Source of the DNA: Microthyrium microscopicum
Lineage: Eukaryota > Ascomycota > Dothideomycetes > Microthyriales > Microthyriaceae
Reading direction: 5' to 3'
Assembly (NCBI GenBank): GCA_010405405.1
Contig: MU004232.1
Span: 1,879,481 to 1,943,480, forward strand
Length of the DNA stretch: 64,000 nt
Shown: piece after piece, positions 44,061-54,893 of the stretch
Layout: every line of letters begins with the position of its first letter
Position numbering within the stretch: the first letter of the stretch is position 1
The notes under the pieces: generated by a model
The model's database searches: none
What the model was told of the DNA's origin: nothing
What the model saw: the letters and a program-made list of their open reading frames with translations, nothing else
Position numbers and translations under genes: made by a program

Positions 44061-45822
44061 TGAGTACTTTGAGAATGGTTATGGGCAGTTGTTGGATCGT
44101 AATTTCGACTAAGCTGTCGTAGCGGGAGTGTTGTTTTATGGGTCTGAAGGTGCTCCCACCACACTCGATGGCTATCAGAGCATACTATGCGACGTTCTCA
44201 AGATCTGAAAGCCTGGCAGCAAGGTCTCGTGTGTGCAGTCGGGCCGGATTGGGTTGGATCTTGTTGTCTTGACTGCGAATCTAAATTAATGAAAGAGAAG
44301 TGTACCATTTCTGGTCCCTGTGACCTATTTCTTGTCAAGATACTGTGAATTTGTGACTGCTCTCTCCTCTCAGTCTTATGCTTTCTCAACGTCCCATTCC
44401 TATCTTACAAGCACGTACTCAGATCAAGTAATGACTTTCTCTTAATGAATGCATGATGCAGAATCCGCTAGTATAGCAGCACCTCTAGGTTGATGGCCAT
44501 CGTCATTGCCTCCAACTTTATTTGTACTCTAGCTTCGATGGAATGAACACATCAGCACGGCTGTTAGCGGTAGGAGGGTCTAGAACCACGCTTACAATTC
44601 TCTATTCTGTTACAAGTTCAAGGCAGAAGATGTCAGGTTGTCGAATTCTTGGCATGTTAGACGAAGCTGAGCTCCATGATACACAACAAGTAGCTGTGGA
44701 ACCACCTTTCAGACCCCAGATTTACCTTCTCTTCAGCTCATGTTATTGCCTGCTTGGCGTTACACCAACCGTATTCAACTTCTTGGAGAGGTCAGCTGTT
44801 CTGTGAAGACTTAGAGAAACGAGATTGCTCGTGAAGAAAGGCGGACAGTGTAGAGAGGCTGTGGCAGTAGAGAACATACATGTTAACCCGAATTTCTTAC
44901 TGATTTGCACCTAGTCGGATGAGGATCTAGTCGTTCATAATCTATTCAAGTCAGCCGCAAAAGCTAATATTGTCTATCATGCTCGCCAAGGTCTCTTCAT
45001 AGTCACAGCACATTGTCGTGAGACTTGCTGCAAGGACCGGCAATCGTAAGACTTCTTTGTTTCTTCAGTCTACTACGTACTATGGGGCCGACTTCTAACT
45101 TTAGAGATAAAGGTTCATATGAGGTAGTACAATCCGCGTGCCTTGCCCTCGACTGCTCCTCATGAACATCATGTATAGAGTTGGTACTGGATAAGAAGCC
45201 TCGATAGACTTTGCAACTTATCTCAAGAGTCGATGCCACCGATAGAAAAGTGAAACCTCTGATGCGGAATGCTTTGTTACTTTGCAGTAGAACGGATAGA
45301 TTGTAACTCGTGAAGTAGACAGCGAGTACGGAGTACCTTGAGCAATAGACTGACGTGAAAAGGCGTAGTAACCTAAGTAAGTGGAAGCAAGCAAGCTACG
45401 GTAGCACGATGTTCTAGGCCCAGCATAATGCGGGTTGGAGTTTGGAAAAGACCAGTGACACAATACTCAGATGACATAGACTACCTTTACAGCTTCCTAC
45501 ACTCTGTTCTCGTAAACACTGCCATCAACTCTCTTGGCCACCATCGACTCTCTTGGCTGCCACTCTCGCCTTACCGTCTGTGAATGTTGTGACATCAAGT
45601 GTTAGCTGTACTTCTCCAACTTTCGGCGATTCCGTATTCGAGGGATATGACCATCCAGAAACACGCAAGCTGAGAGGTGGAGCTGTTTTCGTGTATGGGC
45701 AAAGCATGTAGATATATATATATCTATATAAAGGCGGGCCACAGGTATACTCAGAATGAACTCACTGAACTTCATTCGATCAATTTCAACAGCAAGACAA
45801 AAATCTCAAAGTCAATCTCACT
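44061..45822. other. Intergenic region with TATA element
   Basis: 1.76 kb between F-box gene D and the DUF4360 gene. An AT palindrome (TAGATATATATATATCTA, about 45710-45727) and TATATAAA at 45725-45732, 90 bp before the start codon, form a strong core promoter. ORFs at 44522-44806 and 45525-45707 show no family features. Confidence 0.45.
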
Positions 45823-46495
45823 ATGCGCTTCTTCTATAACGCCGTCATCGCTTTCTTTACGGTCGTAGGCACTGCCTCACCAGTCCCTGAAGCCGAAGAC
45901 CAGCCAGATCCCAAGAGTGTTTACATCGAGAGCGTCACCTGGAATGGCTCTGGTTGCAAGAGGGGCACCTCCGATACCACGGCTTCACTCTCAGATGACC
46001 GCAAGACCATTTCTGTCTTGTATTCAAACTATGTTGCCCAGTCTGGCACTGGCTCATCCGCCTCTGACGGTCGCAAGAACTGTTTGCTGAACTTCAAGCT
46101 TCATGTTCCTAAAGGCTGGCAGTACACCATGTCGAACACTATCTTCCACGGCTTTGCTGATATGGGAAATGGTGGTTGCAATGGCTATGTGAAGGCTTCC
46201 TACTGGTTCTCGGGGCAGACTGGCTCGGTAAGACATATAATAGCTCGATATTATCATGCATCTCTGACATGTCTAGGTTGGCGCACAATACAACTTCCCA
46301 AAAAACGCACTTGGCAACTACGAGACCACAACAACTGTGCAAGCAATTTGGCCCACTTGCAACATTCCGACTATGTTCAACGTCAATTCCGAGGCATATA
46401 TCTCGTGCAGCAAGAACCGTGGCCAGCTCACAGTCGACTCTATTGACCACACTTATCGTGAGACTTATATTCTTTCATGGCGCCGTTGTGATTAG
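45823..46495 (+). CDS. Secreted DUF4360-family protein
   Basis: Exons 45823-46227 and 46277-46495, joined in phase 0, give 207 residues. A signal peptide (MRFFYNAVIAFFTVVGTASP) is followed by the DUF4360 fold: VYIESVTWNGSGCKRGTSDT, LSDDRKTISVLYSNYVAQSG, RKNCLLNFKLHVPKGWQYTM, and the terminal TYRETYILSWRRCD. The closing LSWRRC and the paired Cys are typical of this family of small secreted fungal proteins, whose function is unknown. The second exon is essential, since the unspliced frame loses the family C-terminus. A strong TATA box lies 90 bp upstream. Confidence 0.9.
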
Positions 46496-46813
46496 ATCCT
46501 CATGTTTGATGCTGCAGTTCTTAGTTATGATTCAAAAAATGATTGTGGAATGTCCGAAGCCAGATTTAGGAGGGACAAGTGAGGAGGTAACACAAACGGT
46601 CGTTAAATTTTGGTTGATGAAAGTCTTAGCTTGGTTTTGTATCAATTAAACGGCCTTCCTATGCTCCTATGCATTGATAGTGGCCATTCTCTTCCTCTGT
46701 TCCCGTTCATGTCTGTCGTCAATGCCGTTGGTCATGTGAGTGATGATGGCCCCGTACTTCAGATGGAGTGCAGAGCTGATCAACTTGGCTTTGTTTGCCA
46801 CGTCCAATCTTGC
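46496..46813. other. Convergent 3' flank, no gene seen
   Basis: 318 bp between the stops of the DUF4360 and Dpb3-like genes. Nothing is recognised. Confidence 0.4.
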
Positions 46814-47632
46814 TCAAGCGCCGTTCGCTCCATGTCTGCCCATTTCCATCTCGAGTTGCTGTCCTACCGGGTCCTCGTATTCTGCTTCCTGATACGCGCC
46901 AGTAGATGCCTGTACAGGCTCAACATCAACGTCCATTTCGTCGCCTTCCAAATGGCCGTTACCTAGAGTCCCACTACGAGATGGAATAGTGCCATCGTCA
47001 CCAGCAGGACGGGTTTCATCGATTTCAGGATGAAGGATGTTGATATGTCTCGATGGCTGTGATGGGCCGCTTCGAGATTCTGGTACATCCGCCGCAGTTG
47101 ACTTTGTGGCGATCGAGCTCTCGCCCGGTTTGAAGTTCTTTCCACGCTGCTCTACAAACTTCTTGAAAGTGGTAGTGCGGGGAACAACATCACTGAGAAA
47201 TTCCAAGTTGTCTATTCTAGACACAGCGTTTGCTAGGTTTGAAACGTTAGCTTGGACTGAGTACGAGAGTGTGAACATACCGACGTCGTTATACTGCAGA
47301 TTTTTACGAGGTCGCTTTTCGGACTTGACCATCTCGTATGCTCGTTCTGTGAGGTGTTGAACGAACATCTCTGTGGCAATGGTCATGATAAATGCTGCAT
47401 TATTGGAACAGTTTGATATGTCGTCGTCAACATTGATAATCTTCTTGATGCGCGCAACTATAGACAATCAGTACCGTGGCCCTGGCATTCTCTGATGCTA
47501 AGTCATCCCATCTTTACACGATATTGGATTCCTTTAGCTTTGGGGTTTGTCCTTACGGGGCAGTGAGACCGCGCCTGTGATATCCTTAGGTGGAGGTACT
47601 GGAGTATTGTTATACGGCATTGCAACGCGCAT
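46814..47632 (-). CDS. Histone-fold protein, Dpb3/CHRAC-like (DNA polymerase epsilon subunit)
   Basis: Exons 47632-47557, 47457-47281 and 47232-46814 give 223 residues (219 if started at the second ATG, 47620, MPYNNTPVPPPK). Splicing builds the histone-fold core LPLARIKKIINVDDDISNCS followed by NNAAFIMTIATEMFVQHLTE, and then NDVANAVSRIDNLEFLSDVV. This is the NF-YC/Dpb3/POLE4 group of H2A-like subunits. The tail is acidic and disordered. In known complexes such subunits pair with a Dpb4-type partner in polymerase epsilon or in ISW2/CHRAC remodellers. The second intron (48 nt) has no stop in frame and could be missed. A hAT-like MITE sits 218 bp upstream. Confidence 0.88.
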
Positions 47633-47841
47633 GGGGATTACTCTTGAAGTTTCGGAGAGTCAAAGACCGGACCCGTATACGATTTTATCGCTCGTAAAAA
47701 TTAGAGTAAGTGTCAGGATGTGGTAGAGAAATGGACGCGCTTTGAGAACGCGATCAGGGTCAATTTCCAAATCGACAAATCCCTGTCGCCACATGGCTGT
47801 GGCCGTGCAAATTGCTTCAGCCACAATCATCCATGCGGGTG

Positions 47842-48334
47842 CTCTGGCGTAGTGATGCGGATTAAGGGACTTAATCCGTGTGCCCTGATCCACGGTGTGC
47901 CCCGTTATAATACAGGTGTGCCAGATCCGCGCAGATCAACTCATGTAATTGGTGTAATAGTAGAACACGTAATTATTTGGCATTATGTTAACTTAATAGG
48001 GATTAGCGAGCTTTAAGTCACAGCACTATATCATAGGCCCTTAGGATTACCTATTCTAATTAGCTTATAAGCTAAAACTTAGGTACAGAATATCTTACTT
48101 TATATAGAAGTAAATCGTTTAATAATAAGGTAGTAGATATAAAGTAGTAAGACCCCTCTATAGCTCGTAAATAAAGCAAAAAGCTCTATTAACGGCTAAA
48201 TTATTATAATATTATGGAATCTTCATTTTATCAAGGTTTTTAGTAAGTAGAATTCTAGTCCTCTGATTGGATGCTTTTGTTAGCGTGGATTAACAGTGTG
48301 CGCGTTAATCCAGAGCAGCATCACTACTCTGGCG
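47842..48334. mobile_element. Non-autonomous hAT-like MITE with 8-bp target duplication
   Basis: The 477-bp element at 47850-48326 starts TAGTGATGCGGATTAA and ends in GCATCACTA, giving an inverted 9-bp terminus (TAGTGATGC). It is flanked on both sides by CTCTGGCG (47842-47849 and 48327-48334), a perfect 8-bp target-site duplication. Subterminal palindromes GGATTAA...TTAATCC occur at both ends (about 47858-47877 and 48290-48310). The interior, about 47940-48240, is very AT-rich with many TAA/TAG/TTA words, as left by RIP mutation. It has no coding frame. The 8-bp duplication and short inverted ends point to the hAT superfamily. It lies in the divergent promoter of the Dpb3-like and CLC genes. 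Confidence 0.85.
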
Positions 48335-48482
48335 ATTTCGCGATTCAACTTCATCCGATGTGAATCAGTTTGATTTTCAGCGCATATCTGTCTTGGACGT
48401 CTTCTTTGAGCTGTCCTTGACTATTACTCTTTTTTTTCTTGACTAGACGCAGGCGCCGCTCTCTCGATACCTTCACAATGCA
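48335..48482 (+). promoter_or_regulatory. Proximal promoter and leader of the CLC gene with a minimal uORF
   Basis: A pyrimidine-rich run (about 48421-48440) leads into the start. An ATG at 48478 begins ATGCAATGA: Met, Gln, stop. Its TGA overlaps the main ATG at 48483 (ATGA overlap). This could couple termination to re-initiation on the channel frame. Confidence 0.5.
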
Positions 48483-51371
48483 ATGACATCGCAACCGCAT
48501 CCTCCAGGCGCTCGCCGAACGCCGAGTGTAGCTTCGTCGATTCGCACCCTTACACGTCGCTGGTCAGCGCTCTCGGGCGCGGAAGAAGGTAGAAATGCCT
48601 CCTTGGAAGTCACGGAGCAAGAAATCGTGGAAGAGATTGACGAGATCAAGAGATACGAGGTATGCGCCGAATTACAATCTAACCAACCCCGTGTGTTGCT
48701 AACTTTGGTTAGGATTTTACAACAATAGGTACACGACCTCGAGAGCACTGCGATAATGTATGACCTAATCGCGCGCATAGACTGGGTACAAGATGCAGCC
48801 CGAACACAACTACGGCGTAAAGCACGGAGACAGGAGCAAAGCGGCATATTACAACGATATGGAAGATATGGCTGGCGAAGACGGCTTTGGGACGCATATG
48901 ATGCGGGCCAAGCTTGGATAGTTGTCACGTTGGTTGGTATTGCCATTGGGCTGAATGCGGCGTTCCTCAGTATCGTAACAGAATGGCTCTCGGATATGAA
49001 ACTGGGATATTGTTCGACGGCATTCTATTTGAACGAAAGCTTCTGTTGCTGGGGAGCAGAAAGCGGTAGGTTGAACTGTTTGGAGTCTGAGAATTCTGCT
49101 GAATTAAGAAGGATGCCCCGAATGGAAAGAATGGAGCAGATTCTGGCCGTTCAACTATACACTCTATATCGCTTTCGCAATGCTCTTCGCCTTCACGGCA
49201 TCCAGGCTGGTCAAATCTTTCGCGCCGTACGCTGCTGGATCTGGTATTTCGGAAATCAAATGCATCATTGCTGGCTTTGTTATGAAGGGATTCCTCGGCT
49301 CGTGGACTTTGCTCATCAAATCAATCGGTCTTCCGCTAGCCATTGCTTCTGGACTTTCTGTTGGTAAGGAAGGCCCTAGTGTGCACTACGCTGTGTGCAC
49401 CGGGAACGTCATCTCTCGGCTTTTCGAGAAGTATCGTAAAGATGCAGCAAAGACTCGAGAAATCCTCAGTGCATCTGCAGCGGCTGGAGTCGCTGTTGCC
49501 TTTGGTAGTCCCATCGGCGGAGTAGTATTCTCTCTAGAGGTACGAGTAATCAAGAATATAAAGCGGATTTGACGCTGATATTAAGTAGGAAATGTCCAAC
49601 TACTTCCCACTGAAAACCATGTGGAGAAGCTACTTTTGTGCCTTGGTTGCTACAGCCGTGTTGGCGGTATGTCCACCCTCGCCGTATTTGACTTTTTACT
49701 CATAAGACAACAGGCAATGAATCCTTTCAGAACTGGCCAATTGGTCATGTTTCAAGTCAGATATGATCGTTCATGGCATTTTTTTGAAATAATATTTTAC
49801 ATCATCATCGGGATCTTTGGTGGACTCTATGGTGCCTTTGTAATCAAATGGCATCTTAGAGTCCAGACATTTCGGAAGAAGTATCTTTCAAAATATCCTA
49901 TCCTTGAAGCAACCATCTTAGCTGGAGCGACCGCAATTGTATGCTATCCGAACATGTTCCTTCGAATCGACATGACTGAAAGCATGGAAATTTTGTTTCT
50001 CGAATGCGAAGGCGGCCATGACTACGATCGATTATGCGAGTAAGTTCAATAATATGCCTAGATGACAGCCTTATTAAATATATCAGTGCCGACAATCGAT
50101 GGAAGATGATTGCCTCTTTGTCATTTGCGACAATTGTCAGGATCTTCTTTGTCATCTTGTCATATGGATGCAAAGTTCCTGCTGGTATCTTCGTTCCATC
50201 AATGGCCATTGGAGCAACCTTTGGGCGAATGGTTGGAATCTTCGTCCAAGCTATCCACGAATCATTCCCAAATTCGCAATTCTTTGCGGCTTGTGCCCCT
50301 GATGTGCCATGTATTACGCCTGGAACATATGCCTTTCTAGGAGCTGGCGCTGCTCTAAGTGGCATTATGCACATCACAGTGTCCGTTGTTGTCATCATGT
50401 TTGAGCTCACTGGAGCGCTGACTTATATTCTCCCAACCATGGTAAGGACTATTATCTCCCACAAGATTGTCGCTAACATCATTTAGATTGTTGTGGGCGT
50501 TACAAAAGCTATCAGTGATCGCATGAGCAAAGGTGGTATCGCAGATCGTATGATTGCTTTCAACGGGTTCCCCTTCCTAGACAACAAAGAAGATCATTCC
50601 TTCGGAGTGCCAGTATCAGCTGCGATGACCACAAAAGCTTCGTGCTTACCAGCCTCCGGCCTGGATTTGTCTGATGTACATCAACTACTTCACGACAACC
50701 GATTTCAAGGTTATCCGATCGTAGATGATCTTAGCTCTCGGACCCTGCTGGGATACATTGGTCGAACGGAACTCGTGTATGCTATCAATCGGATCCAGCG
50801 CGAAGCAAAAATCGCTAAGAACGCTAAATGCTACTTTACTCCAACAAATCCACGCAATAACACTGTTGGACCATCGCCTTCAACATCCGCACCGGCGGTG
50901 ACTTTTGATACCATGCCGGCCACTGCTGGCCAAATGACTATCGACTTTAGTCGCTTCATTGATGCTACTCCTCTCTCAGTCCATCCACGTCTGCCTCTGG
51001 AAACGGTCATGGAGCTTTTCAAGAAGATGGGCCCTCGAGTCATCTTGATCGAACATAGAGGCAAGCTTACCGGACTGGTAACAGTCAAAGACTGTCTCAA
51101 GTATCAATTCAAGGTCGAGGCGCAGGAACACCCAAAAGACGACGATGCGGCTTTTGAAGAAAGCCACGAGCGCATCTGGCAATTCATAAGTCGTGTAGGC
51201 GGTTGGTTCGGAAGTAAGCGAGCGAACTTGAGATGGGGCGCTTTGAGGCTTGGAGATACATACGCGGGACGGACAAGTCCTACAAGGACGGAGGATTCAA
51301 GTAGCCCTCGTGGAAGGGAGGAGACGAGGATACCGCCTCATGATGTTGAGGTTGAGCTGGAGAACAGGTAG
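48483..51371 (+). CDS. CLC-family voltage-gated chloride channel/transporter
   Basis: Eight exons (48483-48659, 48713-48728, 48781-49065, 49109-49539, 49589-49666, 49714-50039, 50087-50441, 50487-51371) give 850 residues. Exon 2 is a 16-nt microexon needed to read [17 protein letters not shown] selectivity motifs are present: [16 protein letters not shown] (with the gating Glu), [11 protein letters not shown], and [20 protein letters not shown]. Two CBS domains follow in the C-terminal cytosolic part ([30 protein letters not shown]). The closest type is the fungal Gef1/CLC group acting in Golgi, endosome or plasma membrane. Conserved architecture suggests an intact gene. A two-codon uORF overlaps its start. 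Confidence 0.93.
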
Positions 51372-51638
51372 TAGTTCGTAGACTTGTAAGCACGGTATTT
51401 GCGACGAATTGTGCACATATTTATCCCCCTTATATCCTACTGTGAACACTAGCAGCAGCACATCGAATCAACATAAGTTTTCGGTGGGAAAATTGTCAAA
51501 AGATTGGGTACATAACAAAAGACCTGCAACAAACGGACATGAAGAAAGGCCTATAGGGGCAAGATCCTGACAATTCCAGCACAAGAAGACTTCTCTCAAA
51601 TCTACACTTCCTCCAGGGTACAAGATTAAAAGGGTCAT
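51372..51638. other. Convergent 3' flank
   Basis: 267 bp between the stops of the CLC gene and the unknown gene that follows on the opposite strand. Nothing distinctive is seen. Confidence 0.35.
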
Positions 51639-52832
51639 TCAAAGATACGATTCCTCTTCACTTCGCTTCTTGAAGACCATGAGAGCCTTCCGCTTCGGAG
51701 TCTCCATCTCAACCTTCCAGTCTTCCTCATTCCGAACTCGCTTCTTCGTCGGCGTTGCCGGGACCTTGATACCCTTTTGTGCTTTGATCCACTGGCGTCG
51801 ATTTGCTTCTAAGAACGCGGCCTTCTTCCAGAAAATCTCCAACAACGGAGGAATATGATCTGCATGGAAGTTGCTTGCCAATGCCTCCGGATGTGCACGT
51901 TGAAGTTCGGTAACCCGCTTCTTCAGTGACTTAGGGACTTCTTTCGCCTCTAAGTACTGGAAGAAGTCATCGAATATGTCCTGCATGGCGATTCGAACCT
52001 CCAAGCTCTCATGTGGCAGTCCTAGGCTGCGCATCACTCGGCGGTAGGTCGCCAAGTTATCGACTGTAGGCGGCGAGATTTTGAAGCCAGGAAGTGTCTT
52101 CTGCAAGCGGACGCGGCATTCAACTCGCTCTTTGAACCACTTCAAGACATTTCTCAAAGGGTAGAGATCGACCTGGTCGATCCAGGGGCCGAGGTAGAAG
52201 GCACCGTTTGACAGTGGCTGGTCCGGGCTGAAGGCCGGATCGACATGAGTGCGAAATAGATATTGAATCATGGCGAGGGGGTAGCCTGGTGTAACAACGA
52301 CAGGAGGGCAATCTTCGTCTTGGTCGAAGCATATATCGACCGGTCGAGAATTGAGCATTTGCTCTGCCTCAGCTTTGCCGTACAGAGGGAGATCATCGGG
52401 CGAGAGTTCAAACACCATGAAATCATCGTTCGTATTCTTCTTGGGAGGCTGATATACCTCGAAGTTGTGTAGGTTGTTGGCCAGTTCCGACATGGAAAAT
52501 TCGAATAAAGGGTCCTTAGGGCCTTCAGGATCCGTCAGCCCCTTCGTAGGCGACGACTGGCCCAGAGCGTTGTGACAAGGCTTTGAGATGTTCAAGTCTA
52601 TCGCGTCTCCTAGGCTCATGTTGATGTTCTCTTGGTCAACCATCTTCGTGCACAATCTTTGAAGGGACGGTTGATGGAATGTATCCGCGTAGTAGTAGGA
52701 AAGCTGGTGATTTTGTGTTTGGCGTGGAATCGATTGCCTTACGAGAAAAAGTGTAGGGACGCCGAAGAGTGGTGGTTTAGGTGGAGAGGAGGGAGTTGCT
52801 GGAGAAAGAGAGAAAGGCCGGCCTGGAGCCAT
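51639..52832 (-). CDS. Protein of unknown function
   Basis: A single exon of 397 residues from 52832. A start at 52643 (MVDQENINMSLGDAIDLNIS, 334 residues) is perhaps more natural, because the first 60 residues are Pro/Ser-rich. The middle looks folded: SRPVDICFDQDEDCPPVVVT, GYPLAMIQYLFRTHVDPAFS, LYPLRNVLKWFKERVECRVR. A helical part follows (LEVRIAMQDIFDDFFQYLEA). The C-terminus is basic with KKRVRNEEDW and PKRKALMVFKKR, which could be a nuclear signal. No domain is recognised. It is in convergent arrangement with CLC. Confidence 0.7.
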   Translation of the reverse strand: MAPGRPFSLSPATPSSPPKPPLFGVPTLFLVRQSIPRQTQNHQLSYYYADTFHQPSLQRLCTKMVDQENINMSLGDAIDLNISKPCHNALGQSSPTKGLTDPEGPKDPLFEFSMSELANNLHNFEVYQPPKKNTNDDFMVFELSPDDLPLYGKAEAEQMLNSRPVDICFDQDEDCPPVVVTPGYPLAMIQYLFRTHVDPAFSPDQPLSNGAFYLGPWIDQVDLYPLRNVLKWFKERVECRVRLQKTLPGFKISPPTVDNLATYRRVMRSLGLPHESLEVRIAMQDIFDDFFQYLEAKEVPKSLKKRVTELQRAHPEALASNFHADHIPPLLEIFWKKAAFLEANRRQWIKAQKGIKVPATPTKKRVRNEEDWKVEMETPKRKALMVFKKRSEEESYL

Positions 52833-54893
52833 GAGGAAGCAGCTTTTGTAGCAATGGCAACGCGATCATAGTCACTTACAGATTCGAGGATCCCGGAGCC
52901 TAGTCTAGAGGTGAACTTATGTATGGTGAAAGCTTTGTTGGTGACTGATTTTGGCTATCGGCACCTCGAATACTGGGTACCTGTTGCAACGATAGACGCC
53001 AAGATATCCCTAAGTTTCTTATGAGTTGGACAGAAAGTATATAAATGGAATGTTAGTGCCAGAGAAGGTCCTTTTGCTGCGATATAGTAGATATAGTCCA
53101 CGGACTACAGTGGCTGGTGGAACACTCTGAGCCGCAAACGACGCGTTCTACCTTCATATACTACAGCAAACTGAAATGCAAACAGTAACACGCCATCAAA
53201 GCCATCACCGGTGCCGTACTGTAGGAGCTTAAACATTAGCGAGGTGAATTCATTGTGACTGAGGAGTTCCAGGTTCCCGTTGGAGGAGCCTGGCTCTGTC
53301 CGAGGTGGATGTGTTGGTCTTTACTACTCGATTCTCGCCTCTAGAGCCAGAAGACGGCTTGCCGCTGAGCGTGCGCTAGACCAGCCGCCCAGTTCAATCA
53401 GGTTATGATGCTGTTCATTGTCGTGATATTTTTCCATGCGAAGCGATCATAAAAGCTGAACATCCACAAGAGATGAATGATTTAGGGGGTTCAACAGTTT
53501 TGATATCATGTGCTATATAATCTGCGTGAAAATGTCAGTGAAAGTCTAACAAGAACAATGTGAATATGTGTGGATGGTAATGTAAATCAGAAAAGCCGTG
53601 ATAACTCAAGTCCCCCACCGGCCGCCAGCCCTTGGACTCCGAAACGGCTTCCAAGAGCCTTTGGCACTAAGGCGACAATTACACAACTCAGAAGAACCGA
53701 AATTGCAACTCTACAACCTATCATCCCCGTTCATCGGTCATAGGCAAGCCCATGGGTACGACGAAAGAGTCCGGTGCGAGAGGGGCACCTGGTGGGTGCG
53801 GACATTCGTGGAATGGATAGACTGGGTTTCATCCGGATACAAAGTAATAAGGGGATGTGCGAGAGCAAACTTACCATATAAAGGGTTGGCGTTGCAACAT
53901 AGGAGTACCTGAAAAGAACACAACAAATTAGCAAAAGTGTTTCAATGGCTAGGCTGAGAGGGGCTAGTGTTCTTGTGAAGTTATCAGAAAAGGTAAGCTG
54001 GTATGAAGTATCTTCAAGGAAGTTCAGTAGCAGAACTGTAAAGTAATACGCTCATCATGAAACAAGAGGACGAAGAAGGGGATATATCTACCTTTGAAGC
54101 AACTGCTAGCGATTCGAAGGCTAAATTCCGATCAGTACCCGAAATTGAAATACATCGCCGGTTCTACAGGTCAATATGTCTATAGTCTGGTCAGCGATGT
54201 GCCGTATCATGAAGAAAATCAGCATCGGACAAAGAGACTTTGCTCAGATGGTAGTGCATGTTGGTCAGGAACATGGGTTAGATATCCATAACTCATAGTG
54301 TTAAGTTCATCAAGGAAAAATGGTTTGGAAGTAAAATGTCAAACTTACACGAAAAGCGCTCCATGAGCGTGGATCACACAAACTCTCAGTCTCCACAGTC
54401 AACAGCATTACAGCGTTCCGCCGGTCAATCTAACAGCGAGGCCAGGCATCTTGAATCGGCAAGCCCAATGCGAGCTATCGCGAGCTATCAGGAGCTGCGG
54501 GTTTGACTGGTGAGTTGCTGAAGAAGTTGAGCTTGTGATGGAGGTTGAAAATGAGGGTGGAGAGCTTGTAAAAAATTCCAAGCGGCAGATTTCAGTTGGA
54601 GCTTGGACTAGTAAATTTAGTAAGCAAGGTAAGCAGCCTTTGGCCAATAGGAAGCCAGGATCAACATGGGCTAATATGCCCAGCCTTGGCTGCATTTTAG
54701 CCGCATTTCGACCAATTACAGATATCTCATGCTCCCAAATTGCCGTCTGCTATGCCCAAATCTGCTTAAGAAGACGATTTCCCTTCTTCCACTACTCTCT
54801 ATCATCTTCTCGCCTTTCATTCCACTCTCATACCTTTCATTGTAATGTTTTGACAATTAATTTGTGCTTCGCGACGCGACAATAGACTTCAAG
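52833..54893. other. Intergenic region, no gene seen
   Basis: 2.06 kb between divergent genes. ORFs at 53598-53912 and 54535-54885 lack family features. A short direct repeat (GCGAGCTATC, about 54471-54490) is the only structure noticed. The last 150 bp before the LtrA gene are CT-rich. Confidence 0.4.

Noticed and set aside
45525-45707. 60-codon minus-strand ORF with protein-like composition
   Set aside because: It has no start context, splice partner or recognised motif, lies just upstream of the TATA box of the next gene, and ends in a small direct repeat.
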